Positions 8,503 to 16,334 of a stretch of DNA of 28,273 nt are shown one piece after another (position 1 is the first letter of the stretch; the number at the start of each line of letters is the position of its first letter). A model generated the notes under the pieces. That model saw only the letters and a list, made by a program, of their open reading frames with translations, ran no database searches and was not told the origin of the DNA. This DNA comes from JBCCQH01 sp039024435 (GTDB lineage Bacteria > Bacteroidota > Bacteroidia > J057 > JADKCL01): positions 1 to 28,273 of the forward strand of contig JBCCQH010000108.1 in assembly GCA_039024435.1 (NCBI GenBank). The letters run 5' to 3'. The translations under genes were made by a program, and so were the position numbers.

Positions 8503-9960
8503 ATGAAACCAAATTTTGTGCTTCGTTCCGCCTGGCGGTTCGGGCTTTGCCTGATGTTGGGAGCGATGTTTGCCTTTCCTGCTTCCGCCCAATTTCGCAT
8601 CGAATCCGATCCCATGACCCACAGCTTGCGGGCCGTATCCGATTCTGGACTCAATCCCGATCACTACAATTTCACCTGGATATTTGCCGATGACCATTTC
8701 GAAATGGGGCCTTCGGTCACGTTTATGCGCCCGAACGGAATTAGCAATCCGGTAGTGACGCAACTTTTTGCCAGCAAGCGCTACGACGACGATGACGATC
8801 CCAATGAACGCGTCGCGGATACGCTGGACCTGGGCGCCACCTTTGGGCCGTCCCGCATCGAAATTGACCTTTCCCGCAATCCCCGCAAAGGCTTCGAGTC
8901 GATTTTTCACCTGCAACTCGGATCCAAGTATCCGGTGTACGCCCTGATCACCTACGACCCGCAGTTTACCGTCCGTGAGTTCACCGACGGTCCCACCTGC
9001 TACCCGCAGTACTCCGATCAGTTTGCCCCGGGGAATCCGCCGGGCAATTACCGGATGGACAAGAAGCAGCACGACGGCCTGGCCGCCAACCAAGAGTTGT
9101 ATTTCATCTCCGATCTGTCGAGCTCATTAGGACCCAATCGGGCCGATCTACTGGTGCCGGTTTGTGTCCCGAACCCCGAGGGGTTTTCCGCGCGGGGTGG
9201 CGTCCGGATGGGCGATAGCCTGGTCATCAAAGTGGCCATCTTCCTGGCCGATACCAATCGGACCGCAGCCGTTATGCAAAATACCGATTTGACCAACGTC
9301 GCCGCCGAATTGCCGGACCTCTGGGGGAACACCTTGCCCCAGGAAGACTCGATCAAGCGCGTGGTCGTCTCTTCCTGGGATCCCAACAGCAAAGGCGCGG
9401 AGCCAGATTCCGTGGCCGCCCCCGGAAAATTTATCCGTTACTTTATCCACTACGAAAACATCGGGAATGCGATGGAAAACACCGTCAAGGTATACGACAC
9501 CTTGCCCGAGGAGGTAGAACCGAATCTCTATGACATCGAGTGGAGCAATGCCACCACGGTGGACCTGAGCAACCAAGACGGCGATCCGCGCACCCTGGAA
9601 TACGAGATTTCCGACGTCTTGCCCGGTGAAGGGGGCTTCATTGCCTTCAAGGTGGATGTCCGGCCCGATGTTCCTTTCGGTAAGGTAATCCGCAACCGGG
9701 CGCGCATCTTGTTTTCGGACGCCGGCCAGGACACCCTCACGAATCTGACCTACAACCGGGTGGTCGATCCGGAACGGGGCGATGTAACTTCCGGGGAAGA
9801 CTGCTGCAAAAATCCCTGTGAGTACTGCAAGGAGAAGGACGACTGCCCCAACTGGTTGCGCCCGCTGCTGGGCGTCTTGATCCTGCTGGTCTTGCTGTTG
9901 CTGGTCCTCTGGGTGCGGGCCCTGCAACGGATCCGGGCCCTGCAAAACGGGGGCAATTGA
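8503..9960 (+). CDS. Exported PKD-like / DUF11-like protein with Cys-rich stalk and C-terminal membrane anchor
   Basis: The 485-residue product has a signal peptide (residues 1-29, ending PASA). A PKD-like segment follows at about 40-95. A conserved-repeat domain of the DUF11/DUF7619 type spans about 287-420: WDPNSKGAEPD, then FIHYENIGNAMENTVKVYDTL, a pattern common in exported Bacteroidota proteins. A short cysteine-rich linker at about 427-450 has six or more Cys (CCKNPCEYC). One strong membrane helix lies at about 453-471, with a short basic tail. There is no T9SS tail. The topology predicts an outward-facing protein held in the inner membrane. The gene lies 98 bp upstream of the TPR-CHAT gene on the same strand, so an operon and a physical partnership are plausible. 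Function is unknown. Confidence 0.8.
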   Translation: MKPNFVLRSAWRFGLCLMLGAMFAFPASAQFRIESDPMTHSLRAVSDSGLNPDHYNFTWIFADDHFEMGPSVTFMRPNGISNPVVTQLFASKRYDDDDDPNERVADTLDLGATFGPSRIEIDLSRNPRKGFESIFHLQLGSKYPVYALITYDPQFTVREFTDGPTCYPQYSDQFAPGNPPGNYRMDKKQHDGLAANQELYFISDLSSSLGPNRADLLVPVCVPNPEGFSARGGVRMGDSLVIKVAIFLADTNRTAAVMQNTDLTNVAAELPDLWGNTLPQEDSIKRVVVSSWDPNSKGAEPDSVAAPGKFIRYFIHYENIGNAMENTVKVYDTLPEEVEPNLYDIEWSNATTVDLSNQDGDPRTLEYEISDVLPGEGGFIAFKVDVRPDVPFGKVIRNRARILFSDAGQDTLTNLTYNRVVDPERGDVTSGEDCCKNPCEYCKEKDDCPNWLRPLLGVLILLVLLLLVLWVRALQRIRALQNGGN

Positions 9961-10058
9961 TGAAATAGAACGTTTGCATTTTTTGATATCCTAATCGAAA
10001 TTGGGTGGAAGCGCGGTCTTTCACCCGATTTCGGCATTTTTACACCTTAAAATCAACC

Positions 10059-12944
10059 ATGCTTCGCTCGTTTTTGTCGTCAATTGTTGTATTGGTGCTG
10101 CTGGGGGCCGCGTTTTCGGGGCACGCGAGTGGGGCCCAGGAGAAATTTTCCCGGGGAATGGCCCTCAAGGACGCCCAAGAATATTCCGCCGCTTACCTCA
10201 CTCTCGATTCGGCCGCGGATCTGGCGGCCCAGGCCCAAGATTGGCCGGTCTGGGCGGAAGCCCGTATCAAGGCCGCCACCTGCCTGGGCAAGGACCGCCG
10301 TGCCCTGGAAGCCGTGCAACACCTTGAAGCCACCCGTGCCCGCCTGCCGGAAAAGTTTACCCGGGAAGACCGCCTCGCTTACCAACTGCGTGTCGACCGC
10401 AGCCTGGCCTATTATTACCGCCGGCTCAATGCGGTAAATCAGGCCCTGCACTACCAAATCGAGGTGCTCCAGGCGCGCCAGGAACTCAATGCCGACTCTT
10501 CGGCCCTGGCCCAGTCCCACCTCAACATTGGGGTGCGCTTGCTGGAAAAAAACGATTTGGTGCAGGCGAAAACGTACTTACAACGCGGGATGGCCCTGGC
10601 CGAGGGCGATCCCCGCTACCAAACCAAGTTCCTCACCAATCTCGGAAAACTCGCGATGGCGGTGGGAGAGCCCGCTGTGGCCCGGGGGGAATTTCAGCGG
10701 GCTTACGACCTGCGGCGGGAGCACGCCCCGGCGGATGCAGCCGGCCTTGCGGGAGCGAAGTTGTTTTTGGCTTCGGCGACCCTGGCCGCTCGTGACTTGG
10801 AAGCGACCGAGGCCCTGCTCGAAGACGCGCGGGCCTACCTGGCCGCCCTGCCGGCGGCTTCGGACCTTTGGGGGGACCTCGAATCGCACTATGCGAAACT
10901 GTGGTTGCTGCGGGGCGATCCGGAGCGGGCAATTGCTGCGGGGCGCGCGGCCTTGCGATGGTTTACCGGCGGCAATTACCTCGACCGTGAAGCCGGGATC
11001 CAGTACATCGAAAATGGGGAGATGCTGCTGGAATTGGGGGAACTCGATGCGGCAGAGGCGGCTTTTCGGGCGGGTTTGGGGCGGTTTTTACCGCTCTTGG
11101 ATTCGATTTCCGGACCGTATGCATTGCCGGAACTCGACGCGGAGCGGGCCCAACCTTGGATCATCGAAGCGCTGCGAGGCTGTTCCCAAGTGGGTTATCG
11201 CCGCTACCAAAATACCGGAGCCGCTGCCGATCTGGCTTTTAGCTTGGCGGCCTTGGATCGGGCGGTGGAGCAAGCCGCGATTGTGCGGCGTGCCTTCATT
11301 TCCCCGGACGCCCGCCTTGGACTCAGCGGCAAGGTTTACGACCTCTACGAAACGGCGATTTTGCGGGCTCTGGAGCTGAGTCAGGCCGAACCAGGCGAAT
11401 CTTTTAAACAAGCCTTCAATTTTGCCGAGCAAGGAAAAGCAGCCGTGCTGCTGGAAGAGATCGCGGCGGCGGATCGCTCCTCGGGACTGGCTGTTCCCGA
11501 GGCTATCCGCACCGAATTGGATGAGCTGGACCTGAACTACCGGGTGTACCGGGAACTCGCGGAGGAAGCTTCCGGGGAAATGAAAGTTACCTACGCAGAA
11601 CAGCGCGACGAAGCTTTGCGCCGGCGACTGGAGCGCCAGCAGGCCATTGCTTCTGATTACCCCGCTTTCATTGATGTTCGCTACAACCAGGCGCCCATCA
11701 TCGATCTGGCGGAATTACAGACGCGCTTGCAGCCGGACGAAGCCCTGATTGAGTACTTTGTCGGGGACGAGAATCTTGTGGTCTTTCTGGTCACCCGGGC
11801 TGCGTTTTCGGTGCAGCGTTCGGCGCTTCCCCCGGATCTAGCGGACAATATCCGCGGGCTGCGGGCGTCGATTTCGGCGACGGGCCGCTCCGAACTGTTG
11901 CGGGATTTCCGCAAATATGGCCGCGTGCTCTACCAGCAGGTCGCGGAGGGCTGGGTGAACGCCCTGCCCCCCGAGATCAATGCGGTAACCATCATTCCCG
12001 ATGGCCCGCTGAGTTACGTGCCGTTTGAGGTGCTGTTGAGCGAGGATCCGGGCCGGGCCAGCTATCCGGAATTGCCCTTTTTGATCCGCAAATACCGCTT
12101 CAGCTACGGTTACTCGGCCACCTTGCGTTACCGGGAACGGCGCTCAGTGCCGCTGGAATCCGCCCAGGTGCTCGCCTGCGCTCTGAGCTTCCGCGCGCAA
12201 GTGGGCGCATCGATGCGCTCGGGACTGCTGCGGGAAGAGCTGCCCGAACTCACCAATGTAACCCGGGAAATGGAGGCGATCCGCGCCCATTTTTCCGGAG
12301 AATTCCTCGTCGATGAGTCGGCCACCGAGACCTCATTCCGGACCCTGGCCCCGGAGTTTGGACTTTTGCACCTGGCCACGCATACGGTATTCAACGAAGC
12401 GGTTCCGGATGCGACGCGGATTGTATTTTCCGAAGAAAAAGGCGATTCAGACGGCTATCTGCACGCATACGAGCTGTACGGACTCACCCTCAAAGCGGAT
12501 TTGGCGGTGCTGAGTGCCTGTCAGACGGGAGATGGGGAACTGCTGCGGGGTGAAGGGGTGATGTCGCTTGGGCGGGCCTTTACCTACGCGGGATGCAAAT
12601 CTACCGTGATGACGCTCTGGCCATTGAATGATGATGCCGCGGGGGATATCATGGCGTCGTTTTATGGCTATTTGGCGGAGGGCCAGCCCAAGGATGCGGC
12701 TTTGCACCGGGCCAAGCTGGATTACCTTGACGCCCACGCTGGTCCCCAGGCCAGCCCGTTTTTCTGGGCCGCGTTTGTGCAATCGGGGGACGTGAGTCCG
12801 GTGGCACCCAAGCGGGGCATTCCGGCGGTGTATTGGATCGCGCCGGTGGGGGGCGTTCCGATTGTGATCTTGCTGTTGCTGTTTTGGCGGCGGCGCGCCC
12901 GGCGAGCGAAGGAAACCCGACCTGTGCGGGTGCGGATGAAATAG
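10059..12944 (+). CDS. TPR-CHAT protein, caspase-like peptidase, exported and membrane-anchored
   Basis: I use the ATG at 10059, which opens a signal peptide (LRSFLSSIVVLVLLGAAFS), rather than the in-frame GTG at 10005. The 961-residue product has TPR-like helices from about 30 to 480 (for example LAQSHLNIGVRLLEKNDLVQA), a helical linker, then a CHAT domain at about 600-910. The caspase-like pair is visible: H775 in HLATHT and C821 in LSACQTGDG. The segment LRGEGVMSLGRAF follows, as usual for the family. A membrane helix at about 924-943 and an Arg/Lys-rich tail place the CHAT domain on the outer face of the inner membrane. CHAT proteins are known or predicted cysteine peptidases, sometimes acting in stress or cell-death responses. 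The substrate is unknown. The divergent sigma/anti-sigma pair suggests an envelope-signalling context. The gene converges on the minus-strand gene with 12 bp between stops. Confidence 0.88.
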   Translation: MLRSFLSSIVVLVLLGAAFSGHASGAQEKFSRGMALKDAQEYSAAYLTLDSAADLAAQAQDWPVWAEARIKAATCLGKDRRALEAVQHLEATRARLPEKFTREDRLAYQLRVDRSLAYYYRRLNAVNQALHYQIEVLQARQELNADSSALAQSHLNIGVRLLEKNDLVQAKTYLQRGMALAEGDPRYQTKFLTNLGKLAMAVGEPAVARGEFQRAYDLRREHAPADAAGLAGAKLFLASATLAARDLEATEALLEDARAYLAALPAASDLWGDLESHYAKLWLLRGDPERAIAAGRAALRWFTGGNYLDREAGIQYIENGEMLLELGELDAAEAAFRAGLGRFLPLLDSISGPYALPELDAERAQPWIIEALRGCSQVGYRRYQNTGAAADLAFSLAALDRAVEQAAIVRRAFISPDARLGLSGKVYDLYETAILRALELSQAEPGESFKQAFNFAEQGKAAVLLEEIAAADRSSGLAVPEAIRTELDELDLNYRVYRELAEEASGEMKVTYAEQRDEALRRRLERQQAIASDYPAFIDVRYNQAPIIDLAELQTRLQPDEALIEYFVGDENLVVFLVTRAAFSVQRSALPPDLADNIRGLRASISATGRSELLRDFRKYGRVLYQQVAEGWVNALPPEINAVTIIPDGPLSYVPFEVLLSEDPGRASYPELPFLIRKYRFSYGYSATLRYRERRSVPLESAQVLACALSFRAQVGASMRSGLLREELPELTNVTREMEAIRAHFSGEFLVDESATETSFRTLAPEFGLLHLATHTVFNEAVPDATRIVFSEEKGDSDGYLHAYELYGLTLKADLAVLSACQTGDGELLRGEGVMSLGRAFTYAGCKSTVMTLWPLNDDAAGDIMASFYGYLAEGQPKDAALHRAKLDYLDAHAGPQASPFFWAAFVQSGDVSPVAPKRGIPAVYWIAPVGGVPIVILLLLFWRRRARRAKETRPVRVRMK

Positions 12945-12956
12945 CAACCGCGAGGG

Positions 12957-14483
12957 CTAAAAGTCCCAACACTCTTCTTCAACCTGGGACCAATCACCGG
13001 ATTTTTGGGCTTCGCTCAGGTCCAGGCGACAGCCCTGAGTAGTGCCGATCAGAAGCAGTTCATCCCCCGCTGCATTGAAAGCCGCCGCTTTGACCTTCCA
13101 CTGGATCTGAAATTGTGGTTGGTTATCGACCAGAAAGGTATTGAAACGGTAGATCAACCAATGCCCATGGTGCGGGGCAATCGCAGCCCCCGGACCAAGT
13201 TCAATTTCGCCGGTTCCACCGTATTGGGGCAGATCCTCGGCCGGTACTGGCTCCGCAATTTCCAGCGCCGGAAAGCCGGTCGCGGTAGAAAATATTCCTC
13301 CGTATCCAGCTTTGTCCAGGAGAAAAATGTGGCTTTGGTCGGTCGTGTAGGCTTCCGTGATGGGATAATCGGGGACCAGCCATAGCCGCACACCTTGCCC
13401 ATTGCGCCAATCGTAAAGGTAGCCGACTTCCCCAGCCTCATCCCCGGTGATGTAGTTCATATCCCCGAGGAGTTTCGGAAGTCGCTGGCCGCGCTTGAGG
13501 TCCACTTGTACCAGGCCGTCGTAGTGCAATAGCAATGCCGTAGTGTGGGCGTGGTTCAAACCGATCAGTCGGCCGGGGACCGGCGGCAAACGGCGGACCA
13601 CCATCCGGTTGGGGAGATTGAAGAGGGAAAGGGAGTCGCCTTTGCGAAGCAGCACCAGGTCCGCATTTAGGTAAAGGACGGCGTGCCGGAGTGGATCCGG
13701 GGAGGTTGTGGTCGGGGCTTCCGACCACTCGACGGCGGAATTGGGGGCAAAATTTATGCTGTGGACCAGATCGACCGGTTCCCCGGCCCGGGCCTGGAGC
13801 AGAATTTCAAAGTAGCGCTGCACGAAAAAATCGAGTTGGCGACGGCTTTCCGGCTCGTCCGCATATTCGTAGAGGCGGCTGTAGTAGACGAGGGTACGGA
13901 AGAGAAAATTGGTTCGTTTGACCGCTTGGGGGGAAGTGGCGGTTTTTTTGACCCGGCGTTTCAAGGGCGGAACGGGAATCCGGGTCATGACCAGATCGCG
14001 ATTGCGCAGGCCGAGCGCACGCAAGCGGACCAGGGGATCGGTCGTGCCCAGCTCGCGGCGCAGAATCTCCGGACCACTGTAGCCGGCCAGGGCATCTTCC
14101 GGATGCTCAATCGGGATGAATTCGTCCCACATGAATCCGCGTTCGAAACGGGCGAGGTCGTGGATCAGGTCCTGCTTCCAGCCCATGGTTTTCGCGATCA
14201 GCGGAACAATTCCGGGGTGGACATAGCCCTGGACTTCGATGTAGGACCAAGCAGTGTCGCTGGCAAAAATCTGCTTGGAAAGGACGCCGTCGGCGTCGGT
14301 TCCGGGGGAGGTGACCGCCCGCTGGGCGAGGCCGGGCTGGCGCGGGGTGCCGGTGATTGTTTGGTAAGCGCGCAGGATTTCCATGGGGTCATCACTGTCA
14401 AAAAAAGCCATGGGATCGGTTTGTCCGATCAGCCATTGGGCGGTGCCCAGCGAGAAAAGCCAAATAAGAAGGGTTGCGCGCAT
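12957..14483 (-). CDS. Exported protein of unknown function, possible C-terminal propeller-like repeats
   Basis: The ATG at 14483 gives a 508-residue protein with a signal peptide (RATLLIWLFSLGTAQWLIG); the frame also allows a TTG six codons earlier. The middle part (residues about 150-260) is rich in Arg, Tyr and Leu and mostly helical in pattern. The last 240 residues show short alternating hydrophobic strands such as TALLLHYDGLVQVDL, RLWLVPDYPITEAY and AFNAAGDELLLIGTT, reminiscent of a beta-propeller. No catalytic motif or sorting tail is visible, and I do not recognise the family. It converges on the CHAT gene and diverges from the gene at 14666, with which it shares a 182-bp promoter region. 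Confidence 0.7.
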   Translation of the reverse strand: MRATLLIWLFSLGTAQWLIGQTDPMAFFDSDDPMEILRAYQTITGTPRQPGLAQRAVTSPGTDADGVLSKQIFASDTAWSYIEVQGYVHPGIVPLIAKTMGWKQDLIHDLARFERGFMWDEFIPIEHPEDALAGYSGPEILRRELGTTDPLVRLRALGLRNRDLVMTRIPVPPLKRRVKKTATSPQAVKRTNFLFRTLVYYSRLYEYADEPESRRQLDFFVQRYFEILLQARAGEPVDLVHSINFAPNSAVEWSEAPTTTSPDPLRHAVLYLNADLVLLRKGDSLSLFNLPNRMVVRRLPPVPGRLIGLNHAHTTALLLHYDGLVQVDLKRGQRLPKLLGDMNYITGDEAGEVGYLYDWRNGQGVRLWLVPDYPITEAYTTDQSHIFLLDKAGYGGIFSTATGFPALEIAEPVPAEDLPQYGGTGEIELGPGAAIAPHHGHWLIYRFNTFLVDNQPQFQIQWKVKAAAFNAAGDELLLIGTTQGCRLDLSEAQKSGDWSQVEEECWDF

Positions 14484-14631
14484 CCGAAAGCGTTTGAACA
14501 ATCAAAATACGGAAAATGCCGGAATCGCGGGGTGGTCCTGTGCCGAGAGGGCAGAGGATCATTTTGCCGCTTCCCCCTGCGCAGGGTGGGCTGTAGAAGG
14601 AGGGAAATCCCGGCGGGATGCGGGTTAGCCG

Positions 14632-14660
14632 TTGACAAGGGGCAAGGCGATGTTTATCTT
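14632..14660 (+). promoter_or_regulatory. Candidate promoter of the gene at 14666
   Basis: TTGACA at 14632-14637 and TATCTT at 14655-14660 are separated by 17 bp. Read as a Bacteroidota promoter, this is TTG, 20 bp, TAnnTT. The start codon lies only five bases beyond the -10/-7 element, so the transcript would have almost no leader, or translation starts further downstream. Confidence 0.35.
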
Positions 14661-14665
14661 ACCCG

Positions 14666-16204
14666 GTGGATTCCTTTTGCTCACGCACCTTCGTTACCGG
14701 GCGGATCTTGCTTCTTGCCTGGATGATCATCGGCTTGGTGGTGGGGGAGCTTCCAGGTCAATTGACAGCCTCGGCGCCCCTTAAGCGCAAGTGGTACGAC
14801 GGTGCGGTGCGGCTGTTGCGCGGGGGCGACGGCAATTATTACCTGATTCGGAGTGCAAACGGACAGTACTGGAGTTTTGGGCGGAATGGCTTGTTTCGCT
14901 TTGAAATCTGGAAATTTGATTCCCAGTTGAAGTTGCTGGCCATCGAACGAGTGGGCAAGCCCAGGACAGAAACCCAGATTGGCAATGCTTTTGAGGTATT
15001 GCCAGCGCCGGAGGGCATCGCGGTGCTCAACGTGGCCCGCAGCCCGGTGAGCGATCAGTATGAGCTCCGCTTGTGCCAGTTGCAGTCGGTGGAGGGAGAG
15101 ATGAGCTGGAATTGCCGGGGAATGGCGCAATTGGAAGGATTCGTGCCCCGGGCGGCGGAGTTGGACGTGCGGACGGCGGGCACTCCGGACAGCAATTTTA
15201 TCTTGGTCACCTGGCGCAACGAATCCGGACGTGACCGCAAGGACAATGCCACCGGCGCAGTGGTGCTGGATCAGAATCTGCGGGTCGTCCATCCGAATTT
15301 TGCTCCGTTTCGGGGTGCACGGCGCGAGTTTCGGCTGCTGCGCATCGGGATCGTGGACCGGGACCACTTGTTGTTCTGGGTCAAAGCTTACGCCCCCCAG
15401 GGCGTATTTGGCACGATGCAACCCGCATCTTTTCACCTTTTGGAATACCACGTGCCCAAGCAAAAGATGCGGGAAATCCGGATGAATTACCGAGGAGATG
15501 TGCTGATGGATGTCCGGTTTGCCTTTGCCGCGGATGGCAGCGTGCAGGTAGCCGGTTGGTGGTTGAATGGCATCGCGGAAGAACGCAAAATGGGGGTGTA
15601 CTTTGCCGAGATCGGGAAGGCAGACTCGCTCGCCAATTTGAAAAAATATCCGTTCCAGGCCGCGATGCGCCACGAGATGCTACCCAAGGTGCAGTCGGAT
15701 GGCGATGCCTGGTACCGCCCCAATTACCAAAGCTGCTTGTTGCCTGCCGACCAAGGATTTGTGTACGCGCTGCACCTACACGGGGCCCTCGATGGACGCG
15801 ATCCGGTCCGGATGCCGGGTACGCGCTACGATAACGTGCTGGTGATCTATGATTTTGATGCGGCGGGTGAACTGCAGGAACGGCGATTGCGCGGTTGGTG
15901 CAATGAGGCCCGCACGGATTATTATGAAACCTATTCCTGGTTGCCGGTCCGTTCGTCGGAGGGTTGGATGGCGCTGGCCACTGATTTTTCGCGCATTCCG
16001 ACCTTTAGCCAGTCGCATTTGGCGCGCAATGTGCTCATTCCCCTGGAAAATGAATCGGGAGAGATGCGCTTTCCGGAGACAGGCATGAATGCCGGGGGCA
16101 ATTGGGTGCTGGCGCCACGTCTGCATTGGCGGGAGGGACCGCGGGACTATGTTTTTGTGGCGAAATCCCGCAAGTACTACCGCTTGCTGCGCTTGCAGTT
16201 GTAG
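14666..16204 (+). CDS. Exported protein of unknown function with propeller-like strand repeats
   Basis: The start is taken as GTG at 14666, the first in-frame start ahead of a hydrophobic signal segment (GRILLLAWMIIGLVVGELPG). An ATG at 14650 is in another frame. The 512-residue product is made of alternating beta-strand-like stretches (YYLIRSANGQYWSFGRNGLF, NFILVTWRNESGRDRKDN, HLLFWVKAYAPQGVFG, DGSVQVAGWWLNGIAEE). This resembles a propeller built from logged-value blades, but no family signature is clear. There are no membrane anchor, sorting tail or catalytic residues. It is the left member of a possible pair with the ankyrin gene at 16335 (130-bp gap). Confidence 0.68.
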   Translation: MDSFCSRTFVTGRILLLAWMIIGLVVGELPGQLTASAPLKRKWYDGAVRLLRGGDGNYYLIRSANGQYWSFGRNGLFRFEIWKFDSQLKLLAIERVGKPRTETQIGNAFEVLPAPEGIAVLNVARSPVSDQYELRLCQLQSVEGEMSWNCRGMAQLEGFVPRAAELDVRTAGTPDSNFILVTWRNESGRDRKDNATGAVVLDQNLRVVHPNFAPFRGARREFRLLRIGIVDRDHLLFWVKAYAPQGVFGTMQPASFHLLEYHVPKQKMREIRMNYRGDVLMDVRFAFAADGSVQVAGWWLNGIAEERKMGVYFAEIGKADSLANLKKYPFQAAMRHEMLPKVQSDGDAWYRPNYQSCLLPADQGFVYALHLHGALDGRDPVRMPGTRYDNVLVIYDFDAAGELQERRLRGWCNEARTDYYETYSWLPVRSSEGWMALATDFSRIPTFSQSHLARNVLIPLENESGEMRFPETGMNAGGNWVLAPRLHWREGPRDYVFVAKSRKYYRLLRLQL

Positions 16205-16334
16205 GGGAAGGGCGCAGCCCAGGATTGCGCCAAAAGCCCGCGCAGGATGGACCGGCGACTAGCCTACCGGCAGCAAGACCGATGTCACCTTGCATGTGGG
16301 ATGGCTCCCCACCATTTTCCCGTATATTTAGCCC

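Noticed and set aside
10005..10058. Upstream GTG start of the TPR-CHAT gene
   Set aside because: It puts 18 polar residues ahead of a canonical signal peptide. The ATG at 10059 is a better start.
14650..14666. ATG at 14650 as start of the gene at 14666
   Set aside because: It is in a different frame from the 512-codon gene.
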